This document shows, in pieces, positions 1 through 8,186 of a stretch of DNA of 19,591 nucleotides. Position 1 is the stretch's first letter. Every line of letters starts with the position of its first letter. Below the pieces are notes generated by a model, which did no database searches, was not told the DNA's origin, and was given only the letters and a program-made list of their open reading frames with translations. The DNA comes from Myxococcales bacterium (GTDB taxonomy: Bacteria; Myxococcota_A; UBA9160; JALSIO01). A program made the translations under genes and the position numbers. Where the stretch lies: NCBI GenBank assembly GCA_026989995.1, contig JALSIO010000371.1, positions 1 to 19,591 on the forward strand, read 5' to 3'.

Positions 1-135
1 GTCCTCGACCTCCGGGATTGCCCCGGGCTCGCCGCCTTCCTCGCCGCCGCCCGCCCCTTCGGCCTCGGCAAGGGCACCACCCTCGGCCTCGGCCGCTTCG
101 CGCTGGCGCCGGCCTCCGCCCCGGCGGACAGGTGA
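1..135 (+). CDS. C-terminal fragment of a Cas6-like CRISPR RAMP endoribonuclease (5' truncated by window edge)
   Basis: Frame 1 is open from the window edge to TGA at 133-135. The last 44 residues include GLGKGTTLGLGRFAL near the end. This glycine-rich pattern (G-x-G-K-x-T-T-x-G-L-G-R) is the typical C-terminal G-rich loop of Cas6 endoribonucleases (COG5551/PF10040 type), which cut CRISPR precursor RNA at the repeats. Only the tail is present, so catalytic residues cannot be checked, and another RAMP protein (Cmr/Csm subunit) is possible. It lies outside the island, left of attL, so it is chromosomal rather than island cargo. Before insertion it would have been convergent with the tRNA-Ser gene. 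Confidence 0.6.
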   Translation, partial: VLDLRDCPGLAAFLAAARPFGLGKGTTLGLGRFALAPASAPADR

Positions 136-136
136 A

Positions 137-163
137 GCCCGGTACATGTCCCCAGTCCCGGGC
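137..163 (+). terminator. Hairpin just after the Cas6-like stop codon, possible terminator
   Basis: GCCCGG at 137-142 can pair with CCGGGC at 158-163 around a 15-nt loop, starting 2 nt after the stop codon. There is no T-tract, so intrinsic termination is uncertain. The rest of 164-231 holds nothing I recognise. Confidence 0.22.
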
Positions 164-231
164 CGCACGCCCCACCGGCGCGCCCGGTGCCCACGACCTC
201 GACCCGTCCCGTCCCCGTCGTCGGCCGGAAT

Positions 232-246
232 CTGGCGGAGGGAGCG
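232..246 (+). repeat. attL: displaced copy of the tRNA-Ser 3' end
   Basis: CTGGCGGAGGGAGCG is identical to 19482-19496, where it forms the tRNA-Ser 3' end and CCA. The match stops sharply on both sides (left copy continues TCCTCC, right copy GGATTC). It lies between the Cas6-like stop and the integrase start, where an integration boundary is expected. Confidence 0.8.
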
Positions 247-376
247 TCCTCCTCGGACCGATCCGAGGGTGTCCGGCGCGGTCTCCTAGATAAGGCGGTT
301 CGGCGGTTTCGCGGCGCCTTTCCGTCCACCGGCGTCCGATACGGTCCGGCACACTCCGGTCTGGATGGAGGCTCGA

Positions 377-1819
377 ATGGTGGCTCGCGGAATCGCCCTA
401 CGAGAAAGGCCAGGGATGACCGCGAAGGGCACCCGACATCTGACGGACGCGTTCTGCAGGAAAACGGCCCGCCCGGGACGGTACACCGACGGACGCGGAA
501 ACCTCGTCTTCGTCGTCTCCCCCACTGGAGCCAAGCGTTGGCTGTTCCGCTACCAGCGGAACGGGCTGCGCCGCGAGGTCGGCCTCGGTCCCTATCCGGT
601 GGTCACTTTGGCCGAGGCGCGCGATCTGGCGCTGGAAATGCGGCGGGCCCTGCAACGCGGCGACGATCCGAAGTCCGTCCTGCGGAAAGCCCCGTGCGGG
701 CCGACCTTCCGCGAGGCCGCCGAGGCCTTCATCGAAGCCAAGAAGGCCGAATGGCGCAACGCCAAGCACCGCCAGCAGTGGCGCAACACGCTCGCGTCCT
801 ACGCCTTCCCGCACATCGGCGACGTGCCGGTCGCCGCGGTGACCGTCGATCACGTGTTGGCGGTTCTGAAGCCGATCTGGACCTCCAAGCCGGAAACCGC
901 GGTGCGGCTGCGCGGGCGCATCGAGCAGGTGCTCGCCTTCGCACAGACCAAGGGCTGGCGCTGCGGCGACAACCCGGCCCGCTGGCGCGGCCATCTGGAC
1001 CATCTGCTGCCACGCCCATCGAAGCTGAAGCGAAAGCGTCACCATCCCTCCCTCCCGTGGCGCGACGCACCGGCCTTCCTCGCGGAGCTACGCGACATGC
1101 CGGGCCTCGCGGCACGGGCACTCGAACTGCTCATCCTCACCGCTGCCCGCTCCGGCGAGGTGCGCGGTGCGCGATGGGAGGAATTCGACCTCGACGAAGG
1201 AACGTGGACCATCCCGGCCCACCGCACCAAGAGCGGGCGCGAACACCGGGTGCCGCTGGGCCCACGGGCATTCGAGCTGGTCCTCGCCCTGCCGCGCATG
1301 GCGGGGAGCGATCTGCTGTTCCCCGGTCACAAGGGCCAGATGAGCGACATGACGCTCGCGACGGTCATCCGGCGGATGAACGCGCGGCGTACGAAAGACG
1401 GGCGCGCGCCGTGGACTGACGAGAAAGGGCATCCTGTCACCGTGCACGGCTTCCGCGCCACCTTCCGCACATGGGTGCACCAGAGAACGGACTTCGGGAG
1501 AGAACTCGCGGAGGAGGCACTCGGCCACAAGATCGTGAGCGCGGTCGAGGAGGCTTACGTGCGCGGTGATGCGCTCGAACGGCGCCGACAACTCATGGTG
1601 GTGTGGGAGCGCTACCTCGACGGCCATCCGTGCCCCAGCCGTCTCGCCAGTGACCGAGCGGAGCAGCTCCCGGAGGTCGTGTCAGCGGACGGATCTGCGG
1701 ATCCCACCGCCTACCGGCTTCGGGAAGCCGGCGCCCCCGCGAAGCGCGACGCCGGAAGCGGCGATGCAATGCAGCTCCACGTTCAGGCGGACGGCAGGCT
1801 GGTCCCGTCGGCGGGCTGA
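377..1819 (+). CDS. int: P4-type tyrosine integrase (site-specific recombinase)
   Basis: This enzyme catalyses integration and excision of the island by strand exchange at the att sites. An N-terminal arm-binding domain of the P4-integrase type (about residues 20-105, with RPGRYTDGRGNLVFVV and LGPYPVVTLAEAR) is followed by a SAM-like core-binding domain and the catalytic domain. All catalytic positions are visible: R258 (TAARSGEVRG), K285 (TKSGREHRVPL), H357-x-x-R360 (HGFRATFR), H384 (LGHK) and Y394 (EEAYVRG). At 480 residues it is slightly long; the last ~60 residues after ERYLDG are family-atypical. The start at 377 has GGAGG 5 nt upstream. An ATG at 365 is also in frame, and one at 416 (preceded by AAAGG) would start closer to the usual domain edge. 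It sits next to attL and reads inward. Confidence 0.93.
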   Translation: MVARGIALRERPGMTAKGTRHLTDAFCRKTARPGRYTDGRGNLVFVVSPTGAKRWLFRYQRNGLRREVGLGPYPVVTLAEARDLALEMRRALQRGDDPKSVLRKAPCGPTFREAAEAFIEAKKAEWRNAKHRQQWRNTLASYAFPHIGDVPVAAVTVDHVLAVLKPIWTSKPETAVRLRGRIEQVLAFAQTKGWRCGDNPARWRGHLDHLLPRPSKLKRKRHHPSLPWRDAPAFLAELRDMPGLAARALELLILTAARSGEVRGARWEEFDLDEGTWTIPAHRTKSGREHRVPLGPRAFELVLALPRMAGSDLLFPGHKGQMSDMTLATVIRRMNARRTKDGRAPWTDEKGHPVTVHGFRATFRTWVHQRTDFGRELAEEALGHKIVSAVEEAYVRGDALERRRQLMVVWERYLDGHPCPSRLASDRAEQLPEVVSADGSADPTAYRLREAGAPAKRDAGSGDAMQLHVQADGRLVPSAG

Positions 1820-1824
1820 TCCGC

Positions 1825-1848
1825 GCCCGGCGGGAGGACCCACCGGGC
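1825..1848 (+). terminator. Hairpin directly downstream of the integrase, terminator-like
   Basis: GCCCGG (1825-1830) pairs with CCGGGC (1843-1848). Inside, GGG (1832-1834) pairs with CCC (1839-1841) around an AGGA tetraloop, with one C-A mismatch. The stem begins 6 nt after the integrase stop. No T-run follows, so it is a strong hairpin but only a possible terminator. Confidence 0.4.
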
Positions 1849-3076
1849 AGGCGGGAACCACTCCGCTCGCTCATCGGCAACCACCATTGGAGGCCCGACG
1901 GCGAGTGGCAGCCGCTGTCCGCCGACGGTCCCCGTGGCGCACCGCCGCCCACGGCAGTCCACCGCCACCGCACGTCGACCGTCCGCCGCGAAGACCCGGC
2001 CTCCGCGGAGCGCCGCACCGTCCCTCTCGGGAGCGGACGCACGGGCCGGAAATGTCGTACGGTCGAACGATCGCGCTTCGGACGTCCACACCGTCGGTGT
2101 CCCCTCGGCGGGTGTGGAGCCGTACCACAGCGTCGCAGTCGTCCCCACGTCGCATCCGCGTGCCGGCAACGGTCCGGGCGGGAAGCGCCCCGCGCGGTGG
2201 GTGATCGTTTCTCCGTCCCTCCGATGATCGCGACGGCGCATCGAAAGGTTCCCGGGACCGGTGGACGCGGATCGGAGCGACCGCCCGCGTCTTGCGAAGC
2301 CCCGCCGCACGACCCGCCGAGACGGCGGGCGTTGCCGACGCGTGCGCCCGGTGGCGGGACGGGGTCGACGGCGGTGAGTGGTGCGCACCGGGCGCACGGA
2401 GCGAAGCATGGCCCCGACGTCGACGACGGGTCCGCATCTGCGCTTGCGCTCGCGTCGACTGGTCGGAGGGCGGTACCCGTCCGCTGACGCCCTCGCGGGC
2501 TCGCGCGGTCGACGGGGACCGGCTCTTCGAGCGGATGGAACGACGGACGGGTCACCTTCTCCGGATCGTGTCACCGTACGGGGGCGCGCCGATCGCGTGG
2601 TCGACGGGAGGTCGGCGGACGCCGGGCTCGACGGGGCGCGCCGACGATATCCGCGACGCGTTGACCGACCCGAGCCCGTCGGCGGAATGGACCGTCTGTC
2701 CCCGCGGGATCGGCACGATATCCGGGCGCGGCCTCCTCGCGTGCCCCGATGCCCTCGCCGGCCGCATCGCCCGCGCACCGGACCGTTCGCCGCGAGGTGC
2801 CGAGCGCGCCGTCGACGGACCGGGTAGCAACCGCCCGTCTGCAAAGCCCGGCGTCGACACCGGTCGGCGGTGTTCGCGCGAGGCCGGCGAGGCGAGGCAT
2901 CTGGAGCTGGGGGCCGCGCATTCCGCCCGCACTCCCCCACATATCCTCGCGTCGGCGGCCGCGCGGCGATCGCCCAACACGTGCCGGCCCGTCGGATAGA
3001 CGCGACACGTTTCTCGACCGTGGCCTCGCGGACACCTCGAAAGGAACGCGCCCTCCGAGGCGTCCGCACGAGACGA
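1849..3076. other. 1.2-kb GC-rich stretch without a recognisable gene
   Basis: Frames on both strands stay open for long distances because the DNA is GC-rich, but the translations are dominated by R, P, G, S, T and D, with no domain, motif or hydrophobic-core pattern I recognise. I see no start with a good Shine-Dalgarno leading into a plausible protein. One small inverted repeat (TCCACACC 2085-2092 with GGTGTGGA 2111-2118) is the clearest local structure. I see no tandem repeats and no CRISPR array. Confidence 0.5.
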
Positions 3077-3349
3077 TCAGCGGCGATCCGACTGGCATCC
3101 ACGCGGCCGACTGACGAGCCATGCGTCGACTTCCTCGCTCAGCCAGCCCACCCGGTTCGGGGTGAGCTGGATCGGGGCCGGGAACTCGCCCCGTCGGATC
3201 AGCTCGTAGATGGTACTGCGTGAGAGCCCGATTCGGCGGACGACTTCACGGATCGGCAGCACAGTCCGACCGGGGGCGAGTTTCACATCCGCACGCTCCG
3301 ACGAAGAGGTTTCGATGTGTTCCATGGCTGCGTCCCATCGAAGTTCCAT
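3077..3349 (-). CDS. AlpA-family regulator / excisionase-like HTH protein (first copy)
   Basis: This is a small DNA-binding protein of 90 residues. The core LPIREVVRRIGLSRSTIYEL, followed by RRGEFPAPIQLTPNRVGWL and SEEVDAWL, is the classic AlpA / MerR-like winged helix-turn-helix pattern of P4-type islands. Known members activate integrase expression or promote excision, so a role in mobility control is inferred. The start is uncertain. ATG 3349 has only a weak upstream AG-rich element, and ATG 3325 is in frame with GGGA 7 nt upstream and would give 82 residues. The gene stands alone on the minus strand between two gene-poor stretches and does not share an operon with the defence genes. It differs in sequence from the second AlpA-type gene at 7156-7368. 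Confidence 0.85.
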   Translation of the reverse strand: MELRWDAAMEHIETSSSERADVKLAPGRTVLPIREVVRRIGLSRSTIYELIRRGEFPAPIQLTPNRVGWLSEEVDAWLVSRPRGCQSDRR

Positions 3350-4515
3350 CTATCTAGCGCCGTCCTGGACGGATCCGCCTTGGGTCGGTCAGTGCCGGAC
3401 GGTTCCCGTGGGGCCGTCGGCGATCGGCTGTCTCACGGCTTCCCGGCCCGGACTCTCATCGGTGCTTCTCTCGGCCACCGGGCAATCGCACTGCCCGGAG
3501 AGAACGCTCCGCAGGCCTCGAGGGACCAAGATCGTCCAATCACCGTGCCCGGTTCGCATCCAAGTACCCGTGCAAGCGCGAGGGGCCACCTCGGATCGGT
3601 AGACCGGCGCACGCCCCATCAGGGCGGTGTGTTCGCACCGGAACGGACCGGGGATCGGTCTGCGGAGTCTCCTTCGACACCGACGGTCCGGACGCCGTCA
3701 GCGACGGCGGGACGGTCCTGCTGACACAGGACGGAGGACGCCGGGGAATGAGGGAGGCGAGGCCGGCTTAACCGTTGCGGATAGTCGTGTTGACACGTCA
3801 CCGGGAGGAGCGTGCACACCCGAGCGACGGACCGTGGATCGAGGAAGGACCGCTCCCGCCGCGGATGAGATCGTCGGCCCCCTCGACGGCAGTCGGATAC
3901 GCGGCTCTGGCACGGCGTCCGACACACGGATGGTTGCGGGTGCCCGCTTTGCCGGTCCGGCGGTTCGGATCGACGCGTGCGACCGGTGGCGTTCCCGTTC
4001 CGACCCGGCGAAAGCGACCGTCTCGATGTGATCTGCCGGAAGGACCGGAGGCGCTCGAGCCTGCGCGCAGAGCCCGATGTCACCGGCACGGGCGAACCCG
4101 CAAAGGGAAACGACGTGTGATCCCGGCGCCCCCTTTTCACCCAGATACCAGGGATCCGAAGAGGATCGACGACAGTGGACGAGCGTCCAGCTTCGATGAC
4201 GGGGTCGACACAGGAACGGAAGCGACGTCTTCCCGAGCGGAGATGATGTGACCGCCGGTCGGACAAACGCGCGACCGAAGGCGCCACGTCGGACCAACTG
4301 ACGGCCCCCGGCGTCCGATCCACGTCCGTCCGATCATCGTACGTCGGACCACCTGCGTACCGATCGCCTCGGATCCGGGATCGTCCGGCCATCACCGCCC
4401 GCTCGTCGGGTCGCCGCGTGTCGAACCGTCGGGCCCCAGACTCCGAGTCGCCATCGGCGGCGATCACGGATCGTCCCGATCACGCCGCCGCGACCATGGA
4501 TCAGACGCGACGCGG
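3350..4515. other. 1.2-kb GC-rich stretch upstream of the first AlpA gene, no recognisable gene
   Basis: No frame on either strand gives a protein-like sequence. Translations are again rich in R, P, D, T and S without a recognisable motif. The promoter of the minus-strand AlpA gene should lie in the first ~100 bases (about 3350-3450), but I cannot pick out convincing -35/-10 boxes. I see no tRNA, CRISPR array, tandem repeats or IS ends. Confidence 0.45.
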
Positions 4516-6321
4516 TCACGGATGGCCCGGGCATCGCGGACCGTCGCAACCACGTGTGGGATCACCGTCCACGGACTCGACGGACGTACGGCCATCGCGT
4601 GCCGGAGGCCCCGAACCGACCGTCGCACCGCAGCCGGCGTCCTGACGCACCGGACTCGCGCCCCCGGCCGACGGCACGCCGTCGTCGCAACGATCACGTT
4701 CCCGATCGTCATCCGGCGACACAACGCGTGCCCGCGCGCAGACCGTCGCCGCAGAAACGTCGTCGCCGGAAGCATCGCACGGACCCGACGGGTCCCGAAC
4801 AATCGGGCGAAACGGCCGATCCCGGTGAGGCGGATCTCGGACCGGTCCGTCGGTGTCGGATCGCCGCGCTGGGAACGCGGACGGCATGTCGGTGAAGTCG
4901 TGGAGACAGCGACCGCGTCTCGAGTACGACACGTTCTCGGCAACGCCGACGCCGACGCGCTCGTTGAGACGTCGGCGGAAAGGCCGTGGCGGACTTCGGC
5001 GGGCAGGAGCGAGGTCGACGTGCGGACCGACAGTACCGTCAGTACGGTGACACCAGTCATCGCCGGTGCCGTGCGCAAGGGACGCGTCGGGTCGACCGTC
5101 CCGGACGGATGCGAAGATCTTCGGCGGACCGGAAGACAATGTGCCGCAAGGCCGGGAGAGGCGATGAGAAGATCGGTCGACGGGATCTTCGTGGCACAGC
5201 GGGAGCGGTGGTGCCGGGTCGGCGGAGGACGACGCCCGAGCAGGGACTGCATGGGGGACGCGATCGGGGATGAGGAGCGGATGGGTCAGATACCTTCCCT
5301 CGCGCACGGCGCGCACGTCCCGGTGCGAGATTCGCCGGATCCGCGTTCGTCCACGAGGGCCGTCCATACGATCCTTAGATCCTGTGGAATTGGCCGACAG
5401 ACGGCGGGGCGGGATGCGTGGGCGGATGGCCGCGGCGGTGATCTGCTCCAGTATCTCCATGGGTGGCAGGCCCGCGTCCATGATCCGTCTTGCACACGCG
5501 AGCATCTTCTCTACGCCGGCCATCACGCGCAGCACGGCGAGCGAGCCCCGCGCCAACAGACGCAGTGCCGGGGCGCCGTCGATCCACAGATGCGCACCGG
5601 CGAGGGCGGTCGCGTCGACCGTGAGCCCCCCGCAGCACCCGCGCCGGGCCGCGAAGATGGGCGGCAGATTCCTGCCGGTGCGGGCGAAGGCCTCCGCGAG
5701 GCGGGCGCGCAGGTGTTCGAGGGTGCGCACGCTCACGCCGAGCCGCTCGGCCCACACCCGCGTCGGGGCGGTGATGCGGGAGCCCTCCACGCGAAAGCCG
5801 TCGAGAGGATGGCGCAGAATGTCGCGACACAACCACATCAGATGCACCAGCACATCGACCACGGGCATGCATGTGCCGGGATGCTCCCGGCCGGCGCTCC
5901 GCCGTGGCCGGGTCGCGGCGGCATGGCAACGCAGAAAGTCCTGCACCAGTGGGCCGAGATCGACCGGGATGCCGTCGCATTCGGCCATGATGGCCGCAGC
6001 CCGCTCCGGCGAGACACCGTAGGGATCTCCCCGGCCCGCGCGTCGTACCACGCTCTTCAGCACCGCCTGCCACTCCTGTGGACCGTCTTCGCAGCAGTAC
6101 TCGGCGACATGGCGCACGAGCGCCTCCCGCTCCCGCGGGGAGGCGCCGGCGAGGATGGCGGCGGAGGCGGCGAGCAGCACGGCGGCGTTGCGCGACCCCC
6201 GGCGGATCCGGCAGCGGCGCAGCACGTCGAACAGCGGATGGGCGTCCCATCCCGGCGCGCCGGCCGCCTCCATACAGACCGGAGTGGTCCGTTGTCTCCA
6301 CGCGCCGCGCAGATGGCGCAT
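4516..6321 (-). CDS. C-terminal (PriCT-like and HTH) part of a frameshifted primase; poor tail after ~5380
   Basis: This frame continues the primase encoded from 7148 but is shifted by -1. From about 6260 it reads RGSRNAAVLLAASAAILAG ... WQAVLKSVVRRA ... DPYGVS, resembling the PriCT domain that follows AEP primase domains (G-x-R-N start, V-x-S/R-A-x-x-x-YG-I/V-S end). Further on, TRVWAERLGVSVRTLEHLR looks like a helix-turn-helix. Possible starts (ATG 6321, ATG 6273) lack a good ribosome site, so it is probably not an independent gene. Coding character is lost near 5380 (after PRIPPRRLSANS), yet the frame stays open to 4516. A TAA in another frame lies at 5375-5377, where the ancestral protein may have ended. 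The 4516-5380 tail reads like non-coding DNA. Confidence 0.5.
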   Translation of the reverse strand: MRHLRGAWRQRTTPVCMEAAGAPGWDAHPLFDVLRRCRIRRGSRNAAVLLAASAAILAGASPREREALVRHVAEYCCEDGPQEWQAVLKSVVRRAGRGDPYGVSPERAAAIMAECDGIPVDLGPLVQDFLRCHAAATRPRRSAGREHPGTCMPVVDVLVHLMWLCRDILRHPLDGFRVEGSRITAPTRVWAERLGVSVRTLEHLRARLAEAFARTGRNLPPIFAARRGCCGGLTVDATALAGAHLWIDGAPALRLLARGSLAVLRVMAGVEKMLACARRIMDAGLPPMEILEQITAAAIRPRIPPRRLSANSTGSKDRMDGPRGRTRIRRISHRDVRAVREGRYLTHPLLIPDRVPHAVPARASSSADPAPPLPLCHEDPVDRSSHRLSRPCGTLSSGPPKIFASVRDGRPDASLAHGTGDDWCHRTDGTVGPHVDLAPARRSPPRPFRRRLNERVGVGVAENVSYSRRGRCLHDFTDMPSAFPARRSDTDGPVRDPPHRDRPFRPIVRDPSGPCDASGDDVSAATVCARARVVSPDDDRERDRCDDGVPSAGGASPVRQDAGCGATVGSGPPARDGRTSVESVDGDPTRGCDGPRCPGHP

Positions 6322-7148
6322 GCCGATGTCTCGATCAGTCGGGGATCGACGGGCGGGCCGTTGTGGACCACGTGGACCCAGCAGCGGCGCTCGGGATTGT
6401 ACGAACCGGGAAGGCGCATGGCGCGCCCCGGCCCGCTGCCGTTGGGATCGGCCCCGAATGGCCGCAGCACTTCCACCACCAGACGCTGGAAGGCGGCGAT
6501 ACGGTCGATGGGATGCACACGCGCGTCCGGCCGGCCCATGGACGGCACCCGCCGGGTGAACAACCACGCCAGGTGGTAACCGCCGCCGGTCGCCACGATC
6601 ACCGTCGGCTCCGGCAGCCCGGCGGCCACCAAGGCCCGGATCAGCCGGCGCGGAGAGGTGGAGCTGTAGTCGGCGATTTCCTCGCCCTCGGGCACCCACA
6701 GATCCACGTCCACCACCACCCCGTCGAGTGCGTGGATCTCGTCCGTGGGGAGGGGACCGAAGCGGCGGTCTCCCTCCGAGATCCCGACGGCGGGCTGGAA
6801 GAGGATGCCGATCTCGAAGCGGGCGTCCTCGTGCGCGAGCCGGGCCTCGGCCTCGATCCGAGCCAGCGACACGATGCCGGGAGAGAGTGGCGGCTGGTCC
6901 TCACCCTCGGCCCGCGCAAGGCGATCGCGCAGTCCGGAGAGCGACAGCCGGGGCAGCCGCCGGCGCCGTGGATCGTCCACGCCCACGCACAGCGCGATCA
7001 GGACGGGCAGCCGTCGGCGGCGCCGCAGCACCACGCTCACCGTGCGGTAGAAAGCCAGATCGGCGCGCGTGGGACGGGACGTTTGCAGTTCGCGGGCGAT
7101 ACGGGTCGCGCGCCGCCGGTTCTCCGCCCGGCAGCGGAAGGGAGCCAC
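6057..7148 (-). CDS. AEP-type (RepB/PrimPol-like) DNA primase, N-terminal catalytic part, frame broken near 6300
   Basis: This is probably the replication primase of the island. The archaeo-eukaryotic primase signature is visible: hhhDhD at residues 144-149 (VVVDVD, metal ligands D147 and D149), GGGYHLAW at 188-195 (catalytic H192) and RAMRLPGSYNPE at 242-253. The GTG start at 7148 follows GAGGGGG, which contains the stop codon of the upstream AlpA-type gene, so the two are probably translationally coupled. Up to about residue 275 the sequence is protein-like. After that the frame continues to 6057 as a Pro/Ser/Cys-rich shadow, while the PriCT-like continuation is in the -1 frame. This is therefore a frameshifted gene, a sequencing error or (less likely) recoding; I see no classic slippery heptamer. 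Confidence 0.72.
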   Translation of the reverse strand: MAPFRCRAENRRRATRIARELQTSRPTRADLAFYRTVSVVLRRRRRLPVLIALCVGVDDPRRRRLPRLSLSGLRDRLARAEGEDQPPLSPGIVSLARIEAEARLAHEDARFEIGILFQPAVGISEGDRRFGPLPTDEIHALDGVVVDVDLWVPEGEEIADYSSTSPRRLIRALVAAGLPEPTVIVATGGGYHLAWLFTRRVPSMGRPDARVHPIDRIAAFQRLVVEVLRPFGADPNGSGPGRAMRLPGSYNPERRCWVHVVHNGPPVDPRLIETSACAICAARGDNGPLRSVWRRPARRDGTPIRCSTCCAAAGSAGGRATPPCCSPPPPPSSPAPPRGSGRRSCAMSPSTAAKTVHRSGRRC

Positions 7149-7155
7149 GACCCCC

Positions 7156-7368
7156 TCAGCGGGCGGGGGCGCGGGTCGCGGCGCGCGCGTTCATCCACGC
7201 CCGCACCTCGGCCTCGCGCCAGACCACCGTACGGTGGCCGAGGCGGACCGGCTGCGGGAACGCGCCTTCGCGCAGACGAGCGTAGATCCAGCTCCGCCCA
7301 CAGCCCACCAGCCGGCACACCTCGCCGATGCGCAGGAAGCGGTCGTCGCCCTCGGTCCGGATCGTCAT
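7156..7368 (-). CDS. AlpA-family regulator (second copy), coupled to the primase
   Basis: This is a 70-residue HTH protein. The sequence FLRIGEVCRLVGCGRSWIYA followed by RLREGAFPQPVRLGHRTVVW and EAEVRAWMNAR is the AlpA-family winged-helix pattern. I chose ATG 7368 because GGAG lies 4 nt upstream and it gives the usual AlpA length; the frame is open upstream to 7452 without another good start. Its stop codon lies inside the ribosome site of the primase gene (GTG 7148), so they form a two-gene cassette in which AlpA may control primase or excision functions, as in P4-like elements. Function is inferred from family. Confidence 0.85.
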   Translation of the reverse strand: MTIRTEGDDRFLRIGEVCRLVGCGRSWIYARLREGAFPQPVRLGHRTVVWREAEVRAWMNARAATRAPAR

Positions 7369-7580
7369 GGTCTCCAGGCTCTCCGATGGATGTTCGTGCC
7401 GACTTAGCCGAGCACGCACATCCACGACCCTGCCGGACCGATGGGCCGTCATCGGCGCGCAGATCGTTGCACCCGTGGGATCCCCCGGGGTGCCGGAGCC
7501 CCCCCTTCGAACCCGTCCGGAAAGCTGCAGATGCGTCGACCGTCCCGGCGGCCTCCTCCGCTACCGGGCGCGCTGCCTTC
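7369..7580. other. Intergenic stretch upstream of the AlpA-primase cassette
   Basis: About 210 bases without a recognisable gene. The cassette's minus-strand promoter should lie here, but no clear -35/-10 pair stands out to me. Confidence 0.3.
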
Positions 7581-8186
7581 GTGCCGCACGTGTGCATTCC
7601 ACTTGCCGGCGGCTCGCCCGTCTTCGCCGCGCTCGTCCTCGGCGCTTTCCCGATTCCCACCCCGCCGGAATGGTCTCAACTGCCGGTCGTGGAGGTGGCG
7701 GGGCGGCTGTGCGATCCCGTGCGCGCACACTGCCCGGGTGGCCTGCCCGAACAGGGCTTCTTCTGGTTCCACCGCTACGGGCGGGACTTCGTCTTCGACG
7801 GCGAGGGGAGGATCGCCGACGGCGTCTGCGGCGGCGGAAGGCTGCGCTACGGCCCCTCCGGCCGCCGCCTGCGGCTCACCTTCGGCCCGTCGGCCCCACC
7901 CGCCAGCTTGCCTCTCTGCTCACTGCCCCGCGAGCAGCCGCCGGAAGTCCACGCGATCGGGCGGGGCCACATCCACCGGCGGACGCGGGAAGAGCGGCGA
8001 GCCCGGCGAAAACAGCTCGCAGCTCCCCGCATGCAGCTCGAAGAAGCGGGCATTCGCGGTCACGCGCACGCCCTCGGGATGATCGGGATCGCGCCAGAGC
8101 ACGTCGGACTCGTGGATCCTCGCGACCTCCACGCCGTCGGGCAGCAGGTCCGGACGGTTCAGCAGGCACGCGAGGTCGTCGAGTGA
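7581..8186 (+). CDS. Possible hypothetical protein, antiparallel and convergent with the helicase (tentative)
   Basis: Between about 7581 and 7920 the plus-strand frame is protein-like: very high GC at third positions and aromatic-rich text such as EQGFFWFHRYGRDFVFDGEG followed by RIADGVCGGGRLRYGP. I recognise no family. There is no ATG in frame; the start given is a GTG without a clear Shine-Dalgarno. The frame does not stop until 8186, overlapping the 3' end of the minus-strand helicase by 267 bp, and the overlapped part looks like antisense of the helicase. It may be a gene fragment that has lost its own start and stop, or chance coding-like sequence. It is the only plus-strand candidate besides the integrase in the island. 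Confidence 0.28.
   Translation: MPHVCIPLAGGSPVFAALVLGAFPIPTPPEWSQLPVVEVAGRLCDPVRAHCPGGLPEQGFFWFHRYGRDFVFDGEGRIADGVCGGGRLRYGPSGRRLRLTFGPSAPPASLPLCSLPREQPPEVHAIGRGHIHRRTREERRARRKQLAAPRMQLEEAGIRGHAHALGMIGIAPEHVGLVDPRDLHAVGQQVRTVQQAREVVE

Noticed and set aside
1593..2555. A 320-codon open frame on the minus strand
   Set aside because: The translation is dominated by R, P, G, S and T, overlaps the integrase 3' end on the opposite strand, and has no motif or good ribosome site. It is best explained by high GC content.
3619..4467. A 282-codon open frame on the minus strand
   Set aside because: Composition is Arg/Ser/Pro-rich without any domain signature, and competing frames look equally poor. I do not consider it a gene.
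1849..5300. Possible CRISPR array in the gene-poor tract next to a Cas6-like gene
   Set aside because: I found no regularly spaced repeat of CRISPR length. The Cas6-like fragment also lies outside the island.
3061..5400. High density of GATC in the gene-poor stretch (about 39 by hand count), as if a Dam-type or SeqA-like regulatory region
   Set aside because: Parts of the DUF499 coding region show a similar density, so it may simply reflect local composition and codon use. It is not specific enough without a proper count.
6235..6355. Programmed -1 frameshift in the primase
   Set aside because: No X-XXY-YYZ heptamer is in frame and no clear downstream stimulator is visible. Decay or sequencing error is simpler.
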